DNA of 54,243 nt from Terriglobales bacterium (lineage in GTDB: Bacteria; Acidobacteriota; Terriglobia; Terriglobales; Acidobacteriaceae). This document shows positions 1-9,206 of the stretch, piece after piece (the stretch's first letter is position 1; each line of letters begins with the position of its first letter). Made by a program: the position numbers and the translations under genes. The stretch lies in contig JAATGG010000125.1 of assembly GCA_015654835.1 (NCBI GenBank), forward strand, positions 1-54,243. The letters are read 5' to 3'. Below the pieces are notes generated by a model that searched no databases, was not told the DNA's origin, and saw only the letters and a program-made list of their open reading frames with translations.

Positions 1-1301
1 TGCACGAGATCGAGCAGGGTGGGAACGATACCGCCGAAGTTGCCGAGCTGATCTCGACCGCCGTGCTGCGCCGCCATCTTGAAACCATGCTGCGGCTCGA
101 TATCGAGTACGACTTTCTGCCGCGCGAAAGCGAAATTCTGCACCTCAAATTCTGGGACCTGGCCTTTGAGCAGCTGAAGCAGACAGGCGTTCTCTACTTC
201 GAGACCGAGGGCAAGAACAAGGGCTGCTGGGTGATGACTCGCCCCGGTGCGGAGATCGCCGATGGCGCCCTCGATGAAGACGCCAAAGTCATCGTCCGCT
301 CCAACAATACGGTCACATATGTCGGCAAAGACATCGCCTATCACTTATGGAAGTTTGGTTTGCTGGGCCGCGACTTCGGCTACAAGCCATTCTTTACTTA
401 TCCCGATCACGAATGCTGGATCTCTGCGGAACAGGGCGACCAGGCTCATCCGCATTTTGGCGGGGCACAGGCGATCTACAACGTGATCGACGCGCGCCAG
501 TCCGACCCGCAGGCCAACGTGATCCAGGCGCTGCGTGGCATGGGCCATGCAGCGCAGGCCGACCACTATACCCACTTCAGTTATGAGATGGTCGCGCTCA
601 CCCCGCGCTGTGCCGTCGATCTCGGCTACACCGTGTCTGAAGAAGACATGAGCCGCCCCTACATTGAAGTCAGCGGCCGCAAGGGCTTCGGCGTCAAGGC
701 CGACGACCTGATCGACAAGCTCATTGCCGCGACGCGTGCCGAGGTGGACTCCCGCCAGACCGGCCGCGATGAAGCTGAGCGCCAGAAGATCGCCAGGCAA
801 ATCGCCATCGGCGCGTTGCGCTACTTCATGCTCAAGTTCACGCGTAATTCAGTGATCGCCTTCGACTTTAAAGATGCGCTGAGCTTTGAAGGCGAGACCG
901 GCCCTTACATTCAATACGCCGTCGTGCGCGTACGCAACATCTTCCGCAAGGCAGCCACGACGCAGGATGCGGTGTTGGCCGAGTTCGCCAAGTTAACGGA
1001 TGCAGAGGTGCAAACCTATCTCACCGGCGAGGCTGCCGAAGATATCTGGGCGCTATGGCTGCGGGCTGCGCGCCGTACCCTGGTGCTTGACCAGTGCATT
1101 ACTACCTCCGAGCCTGCCTATCTGGCCAAGCACGCCTTTCAGTTGGCCCAGGAGTTCAACAACTTCTATCACAAGCACCACATTCTTACCGAAGAAGACC
1201 CGGCCCGCAAAACCTTTCTGCTGGCGACGGCCGCCGTGGTGCTGCGGGAACTGGTGCTGGTGCTGAACTGGCTCGGCATCGAAAGCCCTGAAGCCATGTA
1301 A
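1..1301 (+). CDS. argS: Arginyl-tRNA synthetase, C-terminal part (5' end outside window)
   Basis: Charges tRNA-Arg with arginine in the cytoplasm (class I synthetase). The frame is already open at base 3 and runs to a TAA at 1299-1301, so the N-terminal HIGH-motif region lies upstream of the window. Visible features are the KMSKS-equivalent loop around VSGRKGFGV and the conserved FEGETGPYIQYA block that opens the DALR anticodon-binding domain, which continues to the C-terminal helix ending NWLGIESPEAM. The length seen (433 codons) fits the C-terminal three quarters of a typical synthetase. The call is firm; only the start is missing. fhs follows 81 nt later on the same strand. Confidence 0.95.
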   Translation, partial: HEIEQGGNDTAEVAELISTAVLRRHLETMLRLDIEYDFLPRESEILHLKFWDLAFEQLKQTGVLYFETEGKNKGCWVMTRPGAEIADGALDEDAKVIVRSNNTVTYVGKDIAYHLWKFGLLGRDFGYKPFFTYPDHECWISAEQGDQAHPHFGGAQAIYNVIDARQSDPQANVIQALRGMGHAAQADHYTHFSYEMVALTPRCAVDLGYTVSEEDMSRPYIEVSGRKGFGVKADDLIDKLIAATRAEVDSRQTGRDEAERQKIARQIAIGALRYFMLKFTRNSVIAFDFKDALSFEGETGPYIQYAVVRVRNIFRKAATTQDAVLAEFAKLTDAEVQTYLTGEAAEDIWALWLRAARRTLVLDQCITTSEPAYLAKHAFQLAQEFNNFYHKHHILTEEDPARKTFLLATAAVVLRELVLVLNWLGIESPEAM

Positions 1302-1382
1302 ATGAAAACGAGGCGGCTGGCTCCCAGTACGTGTGTCCTGTGAGCCGCCGCCCCCTTGCGGTGTATATTCACGGTGCCCCTT

Positions 1383-3011
1383 ATGAAGACTCTCTTGTTG
1401 CCTATTCAGGAAATTGCAAAGAAGCTTGCGCTTTCTCCGGCTCAATACGATGCCATCGGTGCCTACGGCGCCAAGCTCAAGCTCGATCTGCTCGCCGATC
1501 CGGCTTATCCGGTCCGCGGCAAATTCATCTTGGTCACAGCCACCACGCCCACCACTTCGGGCGAAGGCAAGACCGTCGTTTCAATTGGACTTGCCCAGGG
1601 GCTTGAGCGCATCGGGCGCAAGTCCATCGTGACTTCGCGTGAGCCTTCGTTGGGTCCGGTGTTCGGGCTCAAGGGCGGCGCTGCCGGCGGCGGCCTCTCG
1701 CAGGTGGAGCCGAGCCAGAAGATCAATCTCCACTTCCATGGCGACTTTCATGCCATCACGGCCGCACACAACCTGCTCGCCGCCATGATCGATTCGCACC
1801 TGTTTCACGGCAACCCGCTCGATCTCGATCCCGAGCAGATCACCTGGCCGCGTGCGCTCGATGTGAATGATCGCGCCCTGCGCCGCATCACCGTGAGCGT
1901 CGGGTCAAAGAGCGGCGCATCAAGGAGCGATGGCGCCGATCGCTCAACCGGCTTCGTCATCACTGCCGCCTCTGAGATCATGGCCATTCTTGGCCTGGCC
2001 TCAAGCCGTGCCGATCTGCGCAAACGCCTCAACGCGATTATCGTCGGTGTCTCCCGCGCCGGCCGCCCGGTTACCGCTGCGGATCTGGGCGCGACGGGCT
2101 CCATGATGGCCCTGCTCACCGAGGCGATTCTGCCCAACCTGGTGCAGACCACCGAAGGCACGCCCGCCATTGTACACACCGGTCCCTTTGCCAATATTGC
2201 TCACGGCACCAGCAGCATTTTGTCGCAGCAAATGGCGCTTCGGCTGGCCGATTACGTGGTCAACGAGTGCGGCTTTGCCGCTGACCTGGGCGCGGAAAAA
2301 TATTTCGATATCGTGATGCGCAGTTCGGGCATTCGCCCCGCGGCAGTCGTGCTGGTGACCACTGTCCAGAGCCTGCGCGCGCAGGGCGAGGGCTCGCTGG
2401 GCTCCGGGTTCCCGAACCTCGTTCATCACATTCAGACACTGCGTCAATACGGTGCGCCCATCGTGGTCGCCATCAACCGCTTTCCCAACGACAGCCCTGC
2501 CGAGCTTGAAGCCATTGGCGCCGAGTGCGCGCAAGAGGGCATCCCCTGTTCGGTCGTCGAAGCCTTTGCCAAAGGCGGCATCGGCGCGGCCGATCTGGCG
2601 GAGAAGGTTGTCGGCCTCATCGACGCCAATCCATCGCCTGACATCAAGCCGGTCTATTCTCTCGAAGACACCTTTGAAGAGAAGATTCGCAAGGTTGCCA
2701 CCGGTGTTTACGGCGCTGCGGATGTGGCCCTGAGCGAGACGGCGTGCGCCAAGCTCCTCCGCTATGCGGAGTGGGGCTTTGGTCGTCTGCCTGTTTGCAT
2801 CGCCAAGACGCAGTATTCTCTGACCGACAAGCCCAAGCTCATGGGCGTGCCCGTCGGCTGGACGCTGAACGTCACCGATGTTTCGCTCTCCGCCGGCGCG
2901 GGCTTTGTGGTCGCGGTAGCCGGCAACATGATGCTGATGCCCGGCCTGCCGACCAAGCCGCGGGCACTCTCCATCGACGTTGACGAAAATGGCGACATCG
3001 ACGGAGTGTAA
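1383..3011 (+). CDS. fhs: Formate--tetrahydrofolate ligase
   Basis: ATP-dependent formation of 10-formyl-THF from formate and THF, the entry of formate into one-carbon metabolism. The 542-residue product has the nucleotide-binding loop TPTTSGEGKT at residues 55-64 and the conserved EPSLGPVFGLKGGAAGGG segment, close to the family length of about 556. ATG 1383 is preferred over an in-frame TTG at 1356 because MKTLLLPIQEIAKKL matches the usual start of the family. No Shine-Dalgarno is visible; a TATATT hexamer at 1364-1369 would give a very short leader. A short insertion rich in Ser, Gly and Asp (bases about 1900-1945) is unusual. purU, which consumes the same product, lies at 49.1 kb. Confidence 0.95.
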   Translation: MKTLLLPIQEIAKKLALSPAQYDAIGAYGAKLKLDLLADPAYPVRGKFILVTATTPTTSGEGKTVVSIGLAQGLERIGRKSIVTSREPSLGPVFGLKGGAAGGGLSQVEPSQKINLHFHGDFHAITAAHNLLAAMIDSHLFHGNPLDLDPEQITWPRALDVNDRALRRITVSVGSKSGASRSDGADRSTGFVITAASEIMAILGLASSRADLRKRLNAIIVGVSRAGRPVTAADLGATGSMMALLTEAILPNLVQTTEGTPAIVHTGPFANIAHGTSSILSQQMALRLADYVVNECGFAADLGAEKYFDIVMRSSGIRPAAVVLVTTVQSLRAQGEGSLGSGFPNLVHHIQTLRQYGAPIVVAINRFPNDSPAELEAIGAECAQEGIPCSVVEAFAKGGIGAADLAEKVVGLIDANPSPDIKPVYSLEDTFEEKIRKVATGVYGAADVALSETACAKLLRYAEWGFGRLPVCIAKTQYSLTDKPKLMGVPVGWTLNVTDVSLSAGAGFVVAVAGNMMLMPGLPTKPRALSIDVDENGDIDGV

Positions 3012-3042
3012 GCAGCATCCGCTCGCGAAATAGCATTGGATC

Positions 3043-3070
3043 GAGGGCCATCACCGGCTCCCGATTTTTT
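3043..3070 (+). terminator. Weak intrinsic terminator after fhs
   Basis: A short GC stem with one bulge (3043-3049 with 3056-3060) is followed by six T residues at 3065-3070. It lies between the convergent fhs and the small minus-strand ORF. The stem is short, so the call is tentative. Confidence 0.35.
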
Positions 3071-3317
3071 ATTCGTGCTCGGCAGTTTCAAGGAGCGACG
3101 CTTCGTACTCTTCATCCGTAATGCGGCGCTGAGAGCAGTCCGCCGCTTCCAGAAGCTGTCGCCGCTGTTCCATGGCAGCCCGCTGTTCGGGAGTGGACGC
3201 GCCTCGCGGCGCCGATGCGCATAACAGAAGTGTCTCCTGATCCAGGAGCTTGCGGCCCATCAGTTCTTCGAACGCAGCTTTCTGACTGGGCGAAAGTTCT
3301 GCAGCCTGCAAAAGCAT
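3069..3317 (-). CDS. Small hypothetical protein (82 aa)
   Basis: I do not recognise a family. The start is set at ATG 3317 because a clean GGAGG lies at 3326-3330, 8 nt upstream; the longer frame begins with GTG at 3332, downstream of that site. The product is hydrophilic and probably helical, rich in Glu, Gln and Leu (AELSPSQKAAFEELMGRKL, then TPEQRAAMEQRRQLLEA), with no signal peptide or membrane segment. It follows pepA on the same strand and may be the last gene of the smpB-pepA unit. The good ribosome-binding site and compact fit between neighbours suggest a real gene. Confidence 0.6.
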   Translation of the reverse strand: MLLQAAELSPSQKAAFEELMGRKLLDQETLLLCASAPRGASTPEQRAAMEQRRQLLEAADCSQRRITDEEYEASLLETAEHE

Positions 3318-3395
3318 AGGGATACCCTCCACTTCATCGGGGCGGATTGCAGCAATTCTACCTCCGAGTCAGCGAAGCGGCATCCCTGAATTCGA

Positions 3396-4907
3396 CTACT
3401 TTCCGTAACTGCGCACCCACTCCAGAATCGACCGCACCGCAACGCCGCTCGGTCCTTTGGCGATGTAGGGTTTCGACTCCTCGACCCACGCCATGCCGGC
3501 GATGTCGAGGTGGATCCACGGGGTGTCTTCGGCGAAGACCTTCAGAAACTCGGCAGCGGTAATCGCGCCACCCCAGCGTCCGCCGGTGTTTTTGATATCG
3601 CCGATATCGCTTTTGATCATGTCGGCATATTCGTCGCCTAGCGGCAGTCGCCAGAACTTTTCGCCCGAAGTCGCTAGCGCTTCGTTGAACTTGTCGAAGG
3701 TCGCATCGTCATTCGAAAAGGCTCCGGCATTGATCATGCCCAGCGCCACCACGCACGCGCCGGTCAGGGTCGCCGCATCGATCAGGTGGGTTGCGCCCAA
3801 CTGCTTCGCGTAGCTGAGTCCATCGGCCAATACCAGCCGCCCTTCGGCGTCGGTATTGATGATCTCGATGGTCTTGCCCGACATGGCGGTTTGCACGTCG
3901 CCCGGCTTCTGTGCCTTGCCGTCCGGCATGTTCTCAGAGGCGCACACGATGCCGATCACGCGGACATTCGGCTTGAGCAGCGCAATGGCCCGCATAGCTC
4001 CCATCATGGCCGCGCCCCCGGCCATGTCGTACTTCATTTTTTCCATGTTGTCGCCGGGCTTGAGAGAGATGCCGCCCGAGTCGAACGTGATGCCCTTGCC
4101 GACCAGGCCCAGCACCGGGCCATCCGTCACGCCTTTCGGCTCATAGCGCATCACGATCAGCGCCGGCGGCTCTGCGGAACCCTGCGACACGCTCCAGAAC
4201 GCGCCCATCTTCAACTCATGCAGCTTCTCGGTCGAGTAGACTTCGCAAGCCAGGCCGGCTTCCTGGGCCATAGCCGCGGCGCGCTGTCCAAAAATCGTCG
4301 GCGTCAGCTTGTTGCCCGGCTCGTTGACCAGCGAACGGGTAAAGTTCTGGCTTTCGCCGACAATCACGCCTTCGCCGAAGGCCACTTCCACTGCAGATTT
4401 ATCCGCGCCGGCTCCAGCGGCTACCGTGAAGGAGCGTACGCTCAGGTCTTTGCGGTCGCTGCGATAGGTGTCGGGGTCGAAGTCGCCCACAAAAGCGCCT
4501 TCGACAGCGGCGCGCATAGACGGGCCAATCGGCAGGGAGTCCGCAACCGGCAAGGCAAAGGTCAGCTCCCGAATCGCGCGTGGCTTGGCGAAGCGGGTCG
4601 CGGTTCCGGCGGCATTGCGCACGCTGTGGACAGTGACCTTGGCCTGTTTGCCCACTCCCACGATCAGCAATCGCTTGGCTTTGAGGCCCGCCGGCGCGTG
4701 CAACAGAAGCGTTTCGTTGGCTCCGGCCTTGTATTCCCCACTAGCCAGCACGGCGGCAGCAGCAGCCTGCACGGCCTTGTCGTTTGTGAGCAGCAGCGGG
4801 GCAGGCTTGGCGTCGGGGCCTTTGGCGGTTTGGGTATCCGTGGCCAGCACGGCCAGCAGTTCGGTTTCGATTCCGGCAAGAGTGGCAAATGACAGTTCAG
4901 TCCGCAT
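3396..4907 (-). CDS. pepA: Leucyl aminopeptidase (M17 family)
   Basis: Cytosolic two-metal exopeptidase that removes N-terminal residues from peptides, finishing the degradation begun by Clp and Lon. The 503 aa product has all M17 metal and catalytic residues at positions one off those of E. coli PepA: Lys271, Asp276, Lys283, Asp294, Asp353, Glu355 and Arg357, within GKGITFDSGG and the signature NTDAEGRLVLADGL. The ATG at 4907 is preceded by GTGAGG about 5 nt upstream. It starts 52 nt after the smpB stop, so the two are probably co-transcribed. Confidence 0.96.
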   Translation of the reverse strand: MRTELSFATLAGIETELLAVLATDTQTAKGPDAKPAPLLLTNDKAVQAAAAAVLASGEYKAGANETLLLHAPAGLKAKRLLIVGVGKQAKVTVHSVRNAAGTATRFAKPRAIRELTFALPVADSLPIGPSMRAAVEGAFVGDFDPDTYRSDRKDLSVRSFTVAAGAGADKSAVEVAFGEGVIVGESQNFTRSLVNEPGNKLTPTIFGQRAAAMAQEAGLACEVYSTEKLHELKMGAFWSVSQGSAEPPALIVMRYEPKGVTDGPVLGLVGKGITFDSGGISLKPGDNMEKMKYDMAGGAAMMGAMRAIALLKPNVRVIGIVCASENMPDGKAQKPGDVQTAMSGKTIEIINTDAEGRLVLADGLSYAKQLGATHLIDAATLTGACVVALGMINAGAFSNDDATFDKFNEALATSGEKFWRLPLGDEYADMIKSDIGDIKNTGGRWGGAITAAEFLKVFAEDTPWIHLDIAGMAWVEESKPYIAKGPSGVAVRSILEWVRSYGK

Positions 4908-4959
4908 GTTAACCTCACTGCTATTTTAGGGGGCTTCGGCGGGGGGGAGGGGGGGGCGA

Positions 4960-5511
4960 TTAACGCCCCATGCGGTGCTTGCTGGCATTGATCGCGGTGC
5001 GGGCCTCGCGGTCGGCTTCGCGGCTGCGCTCGGTCTCGCGCTTGTCCCAGTCCTGCTTGCCTTTGGCGACGGCCAGTTCGCACTTGACCCGCCCTTTGCG
5101 GAAGTAAAGCCGCGTCGGGATGAGCGTGTGGCCCTTCACCTGCGTCTTCGTCAATAGCTTGCGAACCTCTTCCTTGTGCAACAGCAGCTTCCGTGTGCGC
5201 AAGGCATCGTGATTAGCTATGTTTCCATGCGAATAGGGACCAATATGAACGTTGAGCAGAAAGGCTTCGCCGTCTTTGATCAGGCCGTAGGAATCCCTGA
5301 GGTTGGCCTGGCCTTCGCGGATCGACTTTACTTCGGTCCCACGCAGGGCCACGCCGGCTTCAACCTTCTCCAGCAGAAAGTAGTTATGGCTGGCGATGCG
5401 GTTTTGCGCGGCGTCTCGCTCGCCCGAGGCCACAGGGTCGCGGGGCCGTACAGGCTTCTGCGGTCCGGAGCGGTCCGGCTGAACGATTACGTGACTGGTT
5501 TGGCGGGCCAT
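4960..5511 (-). CDS. smpB: SsrA (tmRNA)-binding protein SmpB
   Basis: Binds tmRNA and delivers it to stalled ribosomes for trans-translation; tagged products then go to ClpXP, encoded at 14-16 kb. The core from about residue 38 shows the family blocks HNYFLLEKVEAGVALRGTEV, NVHIGPYSHGN and GRVKCELAVAKGKQDWDKRE. At 183 aa it is some 25-30 residues longer than typical because of a Pro/Arg-rich N-terminal extension; an internal start cannot be ruled out, although the ATG at 5511 has GAGG about 10 nt upstream. No tmRNA gene is visible in the window. The secretin gene diverges from it across a 199-nt gap. Confidence 0.95.
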   Translation of the reverse strand: MARQTSHVIVQPDRSGPQKPVRPRDPVASGERDAAQNRIASHNYFLLEKVEAGVALRGTEVKSIREGQANLRDSYGLIKDGEAFLLNVHIGPYSHGNIANHDALRTRKLLLHKEEVRKLLTKTQVKGHTLIPTRLYFRKGRVKCELAVAKGKQDWDKRETERSREADREARTAINASKHRMGR

Positions 5512-5710
5512 CGGGCAGCATCCTCAACTCCTTATCCTAACATTGGCGCAGCTTTGCTCGAACCCGCGCCCGGGCTTGTCCAGCAAGGCTTTGCTAAAAT
5601 GAGGCCGTACGTTGCATAGAAACACATTTAGAAAATGCGTCCGGGGCAGCCAAGGCGGCCCGCAAGGCTTTCGCGCTGACCGCGGGCCGGCAACGACGCC
5701 TGGGAGCTCG

Positions 5711-8230
5711 ATGAACCGCCGCACTGTTACTTCGGCTGCCACTAAAGCCACCTTCCTGGTTGCGCTTTTCGCCGTTCTGGCTGTGTTTGGCCTGTCCAGC
5801 GTCTCTTTGCATGCCGCCGATTCGGCCAACACTCTCTACAAGCGGGGCCAGTCCGCCGAGGCGCGCGAGGATTACGATGCCGCCTTCGACAGCTACCAGA
5901 AGGCCTATGCCAAGGCACCCAAGGACTTGCGCATTCGTACCGCCCTTTACCGGGCGCGCATCCCGGCCGCGGCGCTTCACCTGGCCAATGGCCGCAAGCT
6001 GCTCGGGGCTGGCGATGCCCAGGGCGCTCTGATGGAGTTCATCCACGCCGGCGAGATCGACGCCAGCAACGAAGCGGTGCAGCAGGAGATCGCCAAGGTG
6101 CGGACCCAGCTCGGCGCCAAGCCGGCAGATACCGAAACCAGCCTCGATCAGCAAAGCGGCAGCCAGGAGGCGCTCGACTCCATAGGGGCTCCGGCGATGC
6201 TCAAGCCGGTTTCCAACGAGCCGCTGACCCTGCACATGGTCGAGGATGCCAAGACGATCTACCAGGCCATCGGCAAGGCCGCCGGGGTCAATGTCCTTTT
6301 CGATCCGGATTACAACTCCAAGCGCGTCCAGGTAGACCTGAACAACGTCTCGCTGCTCGACGCTCTGCGGATCGTCGGCACGATGTCCAACACGTTCTGG
6401 CGCCCGGTAACGGTGAATACCATCTTCGTGGCCCAGAACAGCCGTGCCAAGCGCCAGGATCTGGAAGAGCAGGCCGTCCAGACCTTTTACCTGACCAACG
6501 CCTGGCAGCAGAACGACTTGAACGACGTGCAAACCGCCCTCCGCAACGTGATGGGCGGCAGCGCCAAGGTCTTTGCCGTGGCCAGCCAGAATGCCATCGT
6601 AATGCGCGGAACCCCCGATGAGTTGATGCTGGCGCAGAAGCTGGTCAGCGATCTCGACAAGGCCAGGCCCGAGGTGGTCGTCGACATCGCGATCCTGGAG
6701 GTCAGCAAGAACTGGGAGCGTACCCTCGGCATTGCCTGGCCCAGCAGCATGGGCATCCAGTTGCAAACCCCGACCAGCACCACCTCGGGGACGACCACCA
6801 CAACCTGCTCCAGCAGCAGCGGCAGCACCACCTGCCCGCCGACTCTCTACAATCTGGCTCACCTCAATTCGAACGATTTCGCGGTGAGCGTCGGCGCGGC
6901 CACGGCCAACCTGCTGTTGACCGATTCGAATACCAAGATTCTGCAGAACCCCCGCATTCGCGCCACCGACGCCCAAAAGGCGACCATGAAGATCGGCCAG
7001 AGAATCCCGATCGCCACTGGTTCTTATCAGACCGGCGCCGCCACCGCCTTGGTCAGTTCGCTCGTCAACACCCAGTTCCAGTACATCGACGTCGGTGTGA
7101 ATATCGAGATGACGCCGACCATTCACTATGACCGCGATGTGACCCTGAAAATGAAGATCGAGGTCTCCTCGGTCGCCAGCGAAAGCAATATCAGCGGCGT
7201 CACCGAGCCGATCATCGGCCAGCACACCAGCGAGCAGGTCATCCGCCTGCGCGAGGGCGAGGTCAGCATTCTGGGCGGCATCCTCCAGCAGCAGGATAAT
7301 GTAAGCTGGAGCGGCATTCCGGGCCTGAGCTCCATTCCTCTGCTCAAATATCTGTTCGGTTCCAAGGATCACACCATCACCGACGACGAAATCGTCTTCA
7401 TGCTGGTGCCGCACGTCGTCCGCGGACAAGACCTGACCCCCACCAACCTGCGCACGATCGACACCGGCAGCGGACAGTCGATCGAACTTCGCCATGTTTC
7501 CAGCGACATCCGGATTCCCAGCCAGGCCGGCCCCACGCCCGCCGGTCTGCCGGTTCGTCCACCCACTCGCTCCTCGTCCTCGGTTGGCTCGGTTCCCGGC
7601 TTGACTGCAGAGGCGGGGGGCATGGCGGCGCTGGCGCAACTGCGCGCCGCCGCAAGCACCACAGGCGACGTGGCCGCTGCGGCGGCCAGCCACGGTCCCA
7701 TGCCGCCGCTTGCGCCGGGGCAGGCCAGTCCGGGCCAAACTGGTTTGGGCCAGCCTAACCCACCCCAAGCCAATCCGGCTCAGCCCAATCCAACTCAGCC
7801 CGGCCAGGCTGCCTCGACTCCGGTAGCTTTTGTCCTGAATCCGCCGTCCGCTCCGGTGACCGTGGGCGCCACCTTCAAGGTGCCTGTCGTCCTGCTCCAT
7901 GGAACCGATATCGCTTCTGTCCCCTTGCAGGTGCAGTACGACGCCAGCAAGCTTTCCCTGGTCAACGTCGATAACGGCGACTTTCTGGAGAGCGACGGCA
8001 AGGCCGTGGCGCTGGTTCATCGGGATGACGGACCGGGAGCCATCACCATCAACGCCTCGCGCCCGCCGGGTGCGGTGGGCGTTAACGGTGCCGGTGTGGT
8101 GTGCGTGCTGAGCTTCCAGGCCAAGGCTGCGGGAGAGAGCGCCATCAACATTACCCATCCCGGGGCCGTGAACAGTGCGCAGCGCCAGGTGCCCGCCCAG
8201 GGCGCACAAACTACGATTCAGGTCCGGTGA
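5711..8230 (+). CDS. Type II secretion / type IV pilus-type secretin with TPR and cohesin-like domains
   Basis: Outer-membrane multimeric channel of the GspD/PilQ superfamily. The start is ATG 5711, with GGGAG just upstream and a signal peptide directly after it (cleavage near residue 35). Domains in the 839 aa product: TPR-like repeats about 40-135, a short secretin N-terminal domain about 165-222, an N1-like domain about 250-315, the secretin pore domain about 316-580 with the closing block GIPGLSSIPLLKYLFG, a Pro/Gln-rich linker about 665-703, and a cohesin-like beta domain in the last 130 residues. A Ser/Thr run interrupts the pore domain near bases 6770-6840. Two pseudopilins follow on the same strand. 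Cohesin-tailed secretins are known in acidobacteria; the cargo is not evident. Confidence 0.88.
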   Translation: MNRRTVTSAATKATFLVALFAVLAVFGLSSVSLHAADSANTLYKRGQSAEAREDYDAAFDSYQKAYAKAPKDLRIRTALYRARIPAAALHLANGRKLLGAGDAQGALMEFIHAGEIDASNEAVQQEIAKVRTQLGAKPADTETSLDQQSGSQEALDSIGAPAMLKPVSNEPLTLHMVEDAKTIYQAIGKAAGVNVLFDPDYNSKRVQVDLNNVSLLDALRIVGTMSNTFWRPVTVNTIFVAQNSRAKRQDLEEQAVQTFYLTNAWQQNDLNDVQTALRNVMGGSAKVFAVASQNAIVMRGTPDELMLAQKLVSDLDKARPEVVVDIAILEVSKNWERTLGIAWPSSMGIQLQTPTSTTSGTTTTTCSSSSGSTTCPPTLYNLAHLNSNDFAVSVGAATANLLLTDSNTKILQNPRIRATDAQKATMKIGQRIPIATGSYQTGAATALVSSLVNTQFQYIDVGVNIEMTPTIHYDRDVTLKMKIEVSSVASESNISGVTEPIIGQHTSEQVIRLREGEVSILGGILQQQDNVSWSGIPGLSSIPLLKYLFGSKDHTITDDEIVFMLVPHVVRGQDLTPTNLRTIDTGSGQSIELRHVSSDIRIPSQAGPTPAGLPVRPPTRSSSSVGSVPGLTAEAGGMAALAQLRAAASTTGDVAAAAASHGPMPPLAPGQASPGQTGLGQPNPPQANPAQPNPTQPGQAASTPVAFVLNPPSAPVTVGATFKVPVVLLHGTDIASVPLQVQYDASKLSLVNVDNGDFLESDGKAVALVHRDDGPGAITINASRPPGAVGVNGAGVVCVLSFQAKAAGESAINITHPGAVNSAQRQVPAQGAQTTIQVR

Positions 8231-8294
8231 TTCAGGTGCGATAGAGAGGGTGCGGTAGAAAGCCGCACCCCGGTTTCACCCTGCGAATGTTGGG

Positions 8295-8777
8295 ATGCCG
8301 ATGAAAAGTGCTTCGCCAATTCGGATGTGCCCTCGGCGCGAACGGGGGTTGACCCTGGTCGAGTTGATCGTGACCGTGGCGATTCTGTCGATTCTTGCCA
8401 CTGCGGCGGTGCCGGTGGCGCGATTCGAGGTAAAGCGGCGCAACGAGCGCATTCTTCGCTACGACCTTTGGCAGATGCGGGACGCCATCGACAAATACAA
8501 GGACGCGGCCGACAAGAACGCGTTCCAGACCAAGGTGGACAGCCAGGGCTATCCGCCTGACCTCGATACCCTAGTAAAGGGTGTGGAAGTGCAAAGCAAG
8601 AAGGTCAAGTTTCTGCGCCACATTCCGGTAGATCCCATGACCGGCAAGGCCGAGTGGGGCATGCGCTCCATGCAGGACGATCCGACATCGGACTCCTTCG
8701 GCGGCCAGAGCGTTTTCGACGTGTATTCCAAATCGACAGGCACAGCCCTGGACGGTACTAAGTATTCGGATTGGTAA
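8295..8777 (+). CDS. GspG-like type II secretion pseudopilin
   Basis: Inner-membrane pseudopilin processed by a prepilin peptidase. The leader ends in RRERG, and cleavage before LTLVELIVTVAIL gives the hydrophobic N-terminal helix with Glu at +5. The 160 aa product has a C-terminal region with GYPPDLDTLVKG and IPVDPMTGKAEWG, the pattern of GspG proteins. Starts at 8295, 8301 or 8325 are all possible because ribosome-binding signals are weak; the first is kept. It lies 64 nt after the secretin and ends 10 nt before the next pseudopilin, so the three genes probably form one operon. Confidence 0.85.
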   Translation: MPMKSASPIRMCPRRERGLTLVELIVTVAILSILATAAVPVARFEVKRRNERILRYDLWQMRDAIDKYKDAADKNAFQTKVDSQGYPPDLDTLVKGVEVQSKKVKFLRHIPVDPMTGKAEWGMRSMQDDPTSDSFGGQSVFDVYSKSTGTALDGTKYSDW

Positions 8778-8787
8778 GGAGATGGCC

Positions 8788-9189
8788 GTGCGCGGGATTC
8801 GGAAACAAGACGCAGGCTTTACGCTGATCGAGCTGATCATCGTGATGGCCATCATCGGCGTGCTCGCGTCGCTGGCAATTCCCAGCTTTGTCGGCGCCCT
8901 CAAGTCGGCTCGGGAAGCGGTGCTCAAGGAGGACCTGCATGTGATGCGGGCAGCCATCGACTCCTACACCATGGACAAGCAGAAGGCCCCCCAGTCGCTC
9001 GACGATCTGGTTCAGGAGGGCTACCTGAAAGTGATCCCCGAAGACCCGATGACCAAAACCAAAGAGTCCTGGGTGACCGACACCAGCGACGCTCTTCACT
9101 CGCTCGACCAGACCGATCCCGGCATCGACGACGTTCACTCCGGCTCGCAGGAGCAGGGCAGCGATGGCCAGCCTTATTCCACCTGGTAG
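8788..9189 (+). CDS. Second GspG-like pseudopilin
   Basis: A second pseudopilin: cleavage after QDAG exposes FTLIELIIVMAIIGVLASLAIPSF (long hydrophobic helix, Glu at +5), followed by the helix with KEDLHVMRAAIDSYTMDKQ and the PEDPMT loop. The start is placed at GTG 8788 because AAGGAG at 8776-8781 sits 6 nt from it but directly abuts the alternative ATG at 8782, where it could not work. That gives 133 aa. The ribosome-binding site overlaps the stop codon of the preceding gene, indicating translational coupling. No ATPase or platform gene (GspE/GspF) is in the window. Confidence 0.85.
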   Translation: MRGIRKQDAGFTLIELIIVMAIIGVLASLAIPSFVGALKSAREAVLKEDLHVMRAAIDSYTMDKQKAPQSLDDLVQEGYLKVIPEDPMTKTKESWVTDTSDALHSLDQTDPGIDDVHSGSQEQGSDGQPYSTW

Positions 9190-9206
9190 CTGCTTTCGTG
9201 CTTCAC

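Noticed and set aside
5594..8209. An 871-codon open frame on the minus strand opposite the secretin gene
   Set aside because: It has no recognisable domain, lies exactly opposite a well-supported secretin, and its Gly/Asp/Leu-rich composition is what strong wobble-position GC bias produces on the complementary strand.
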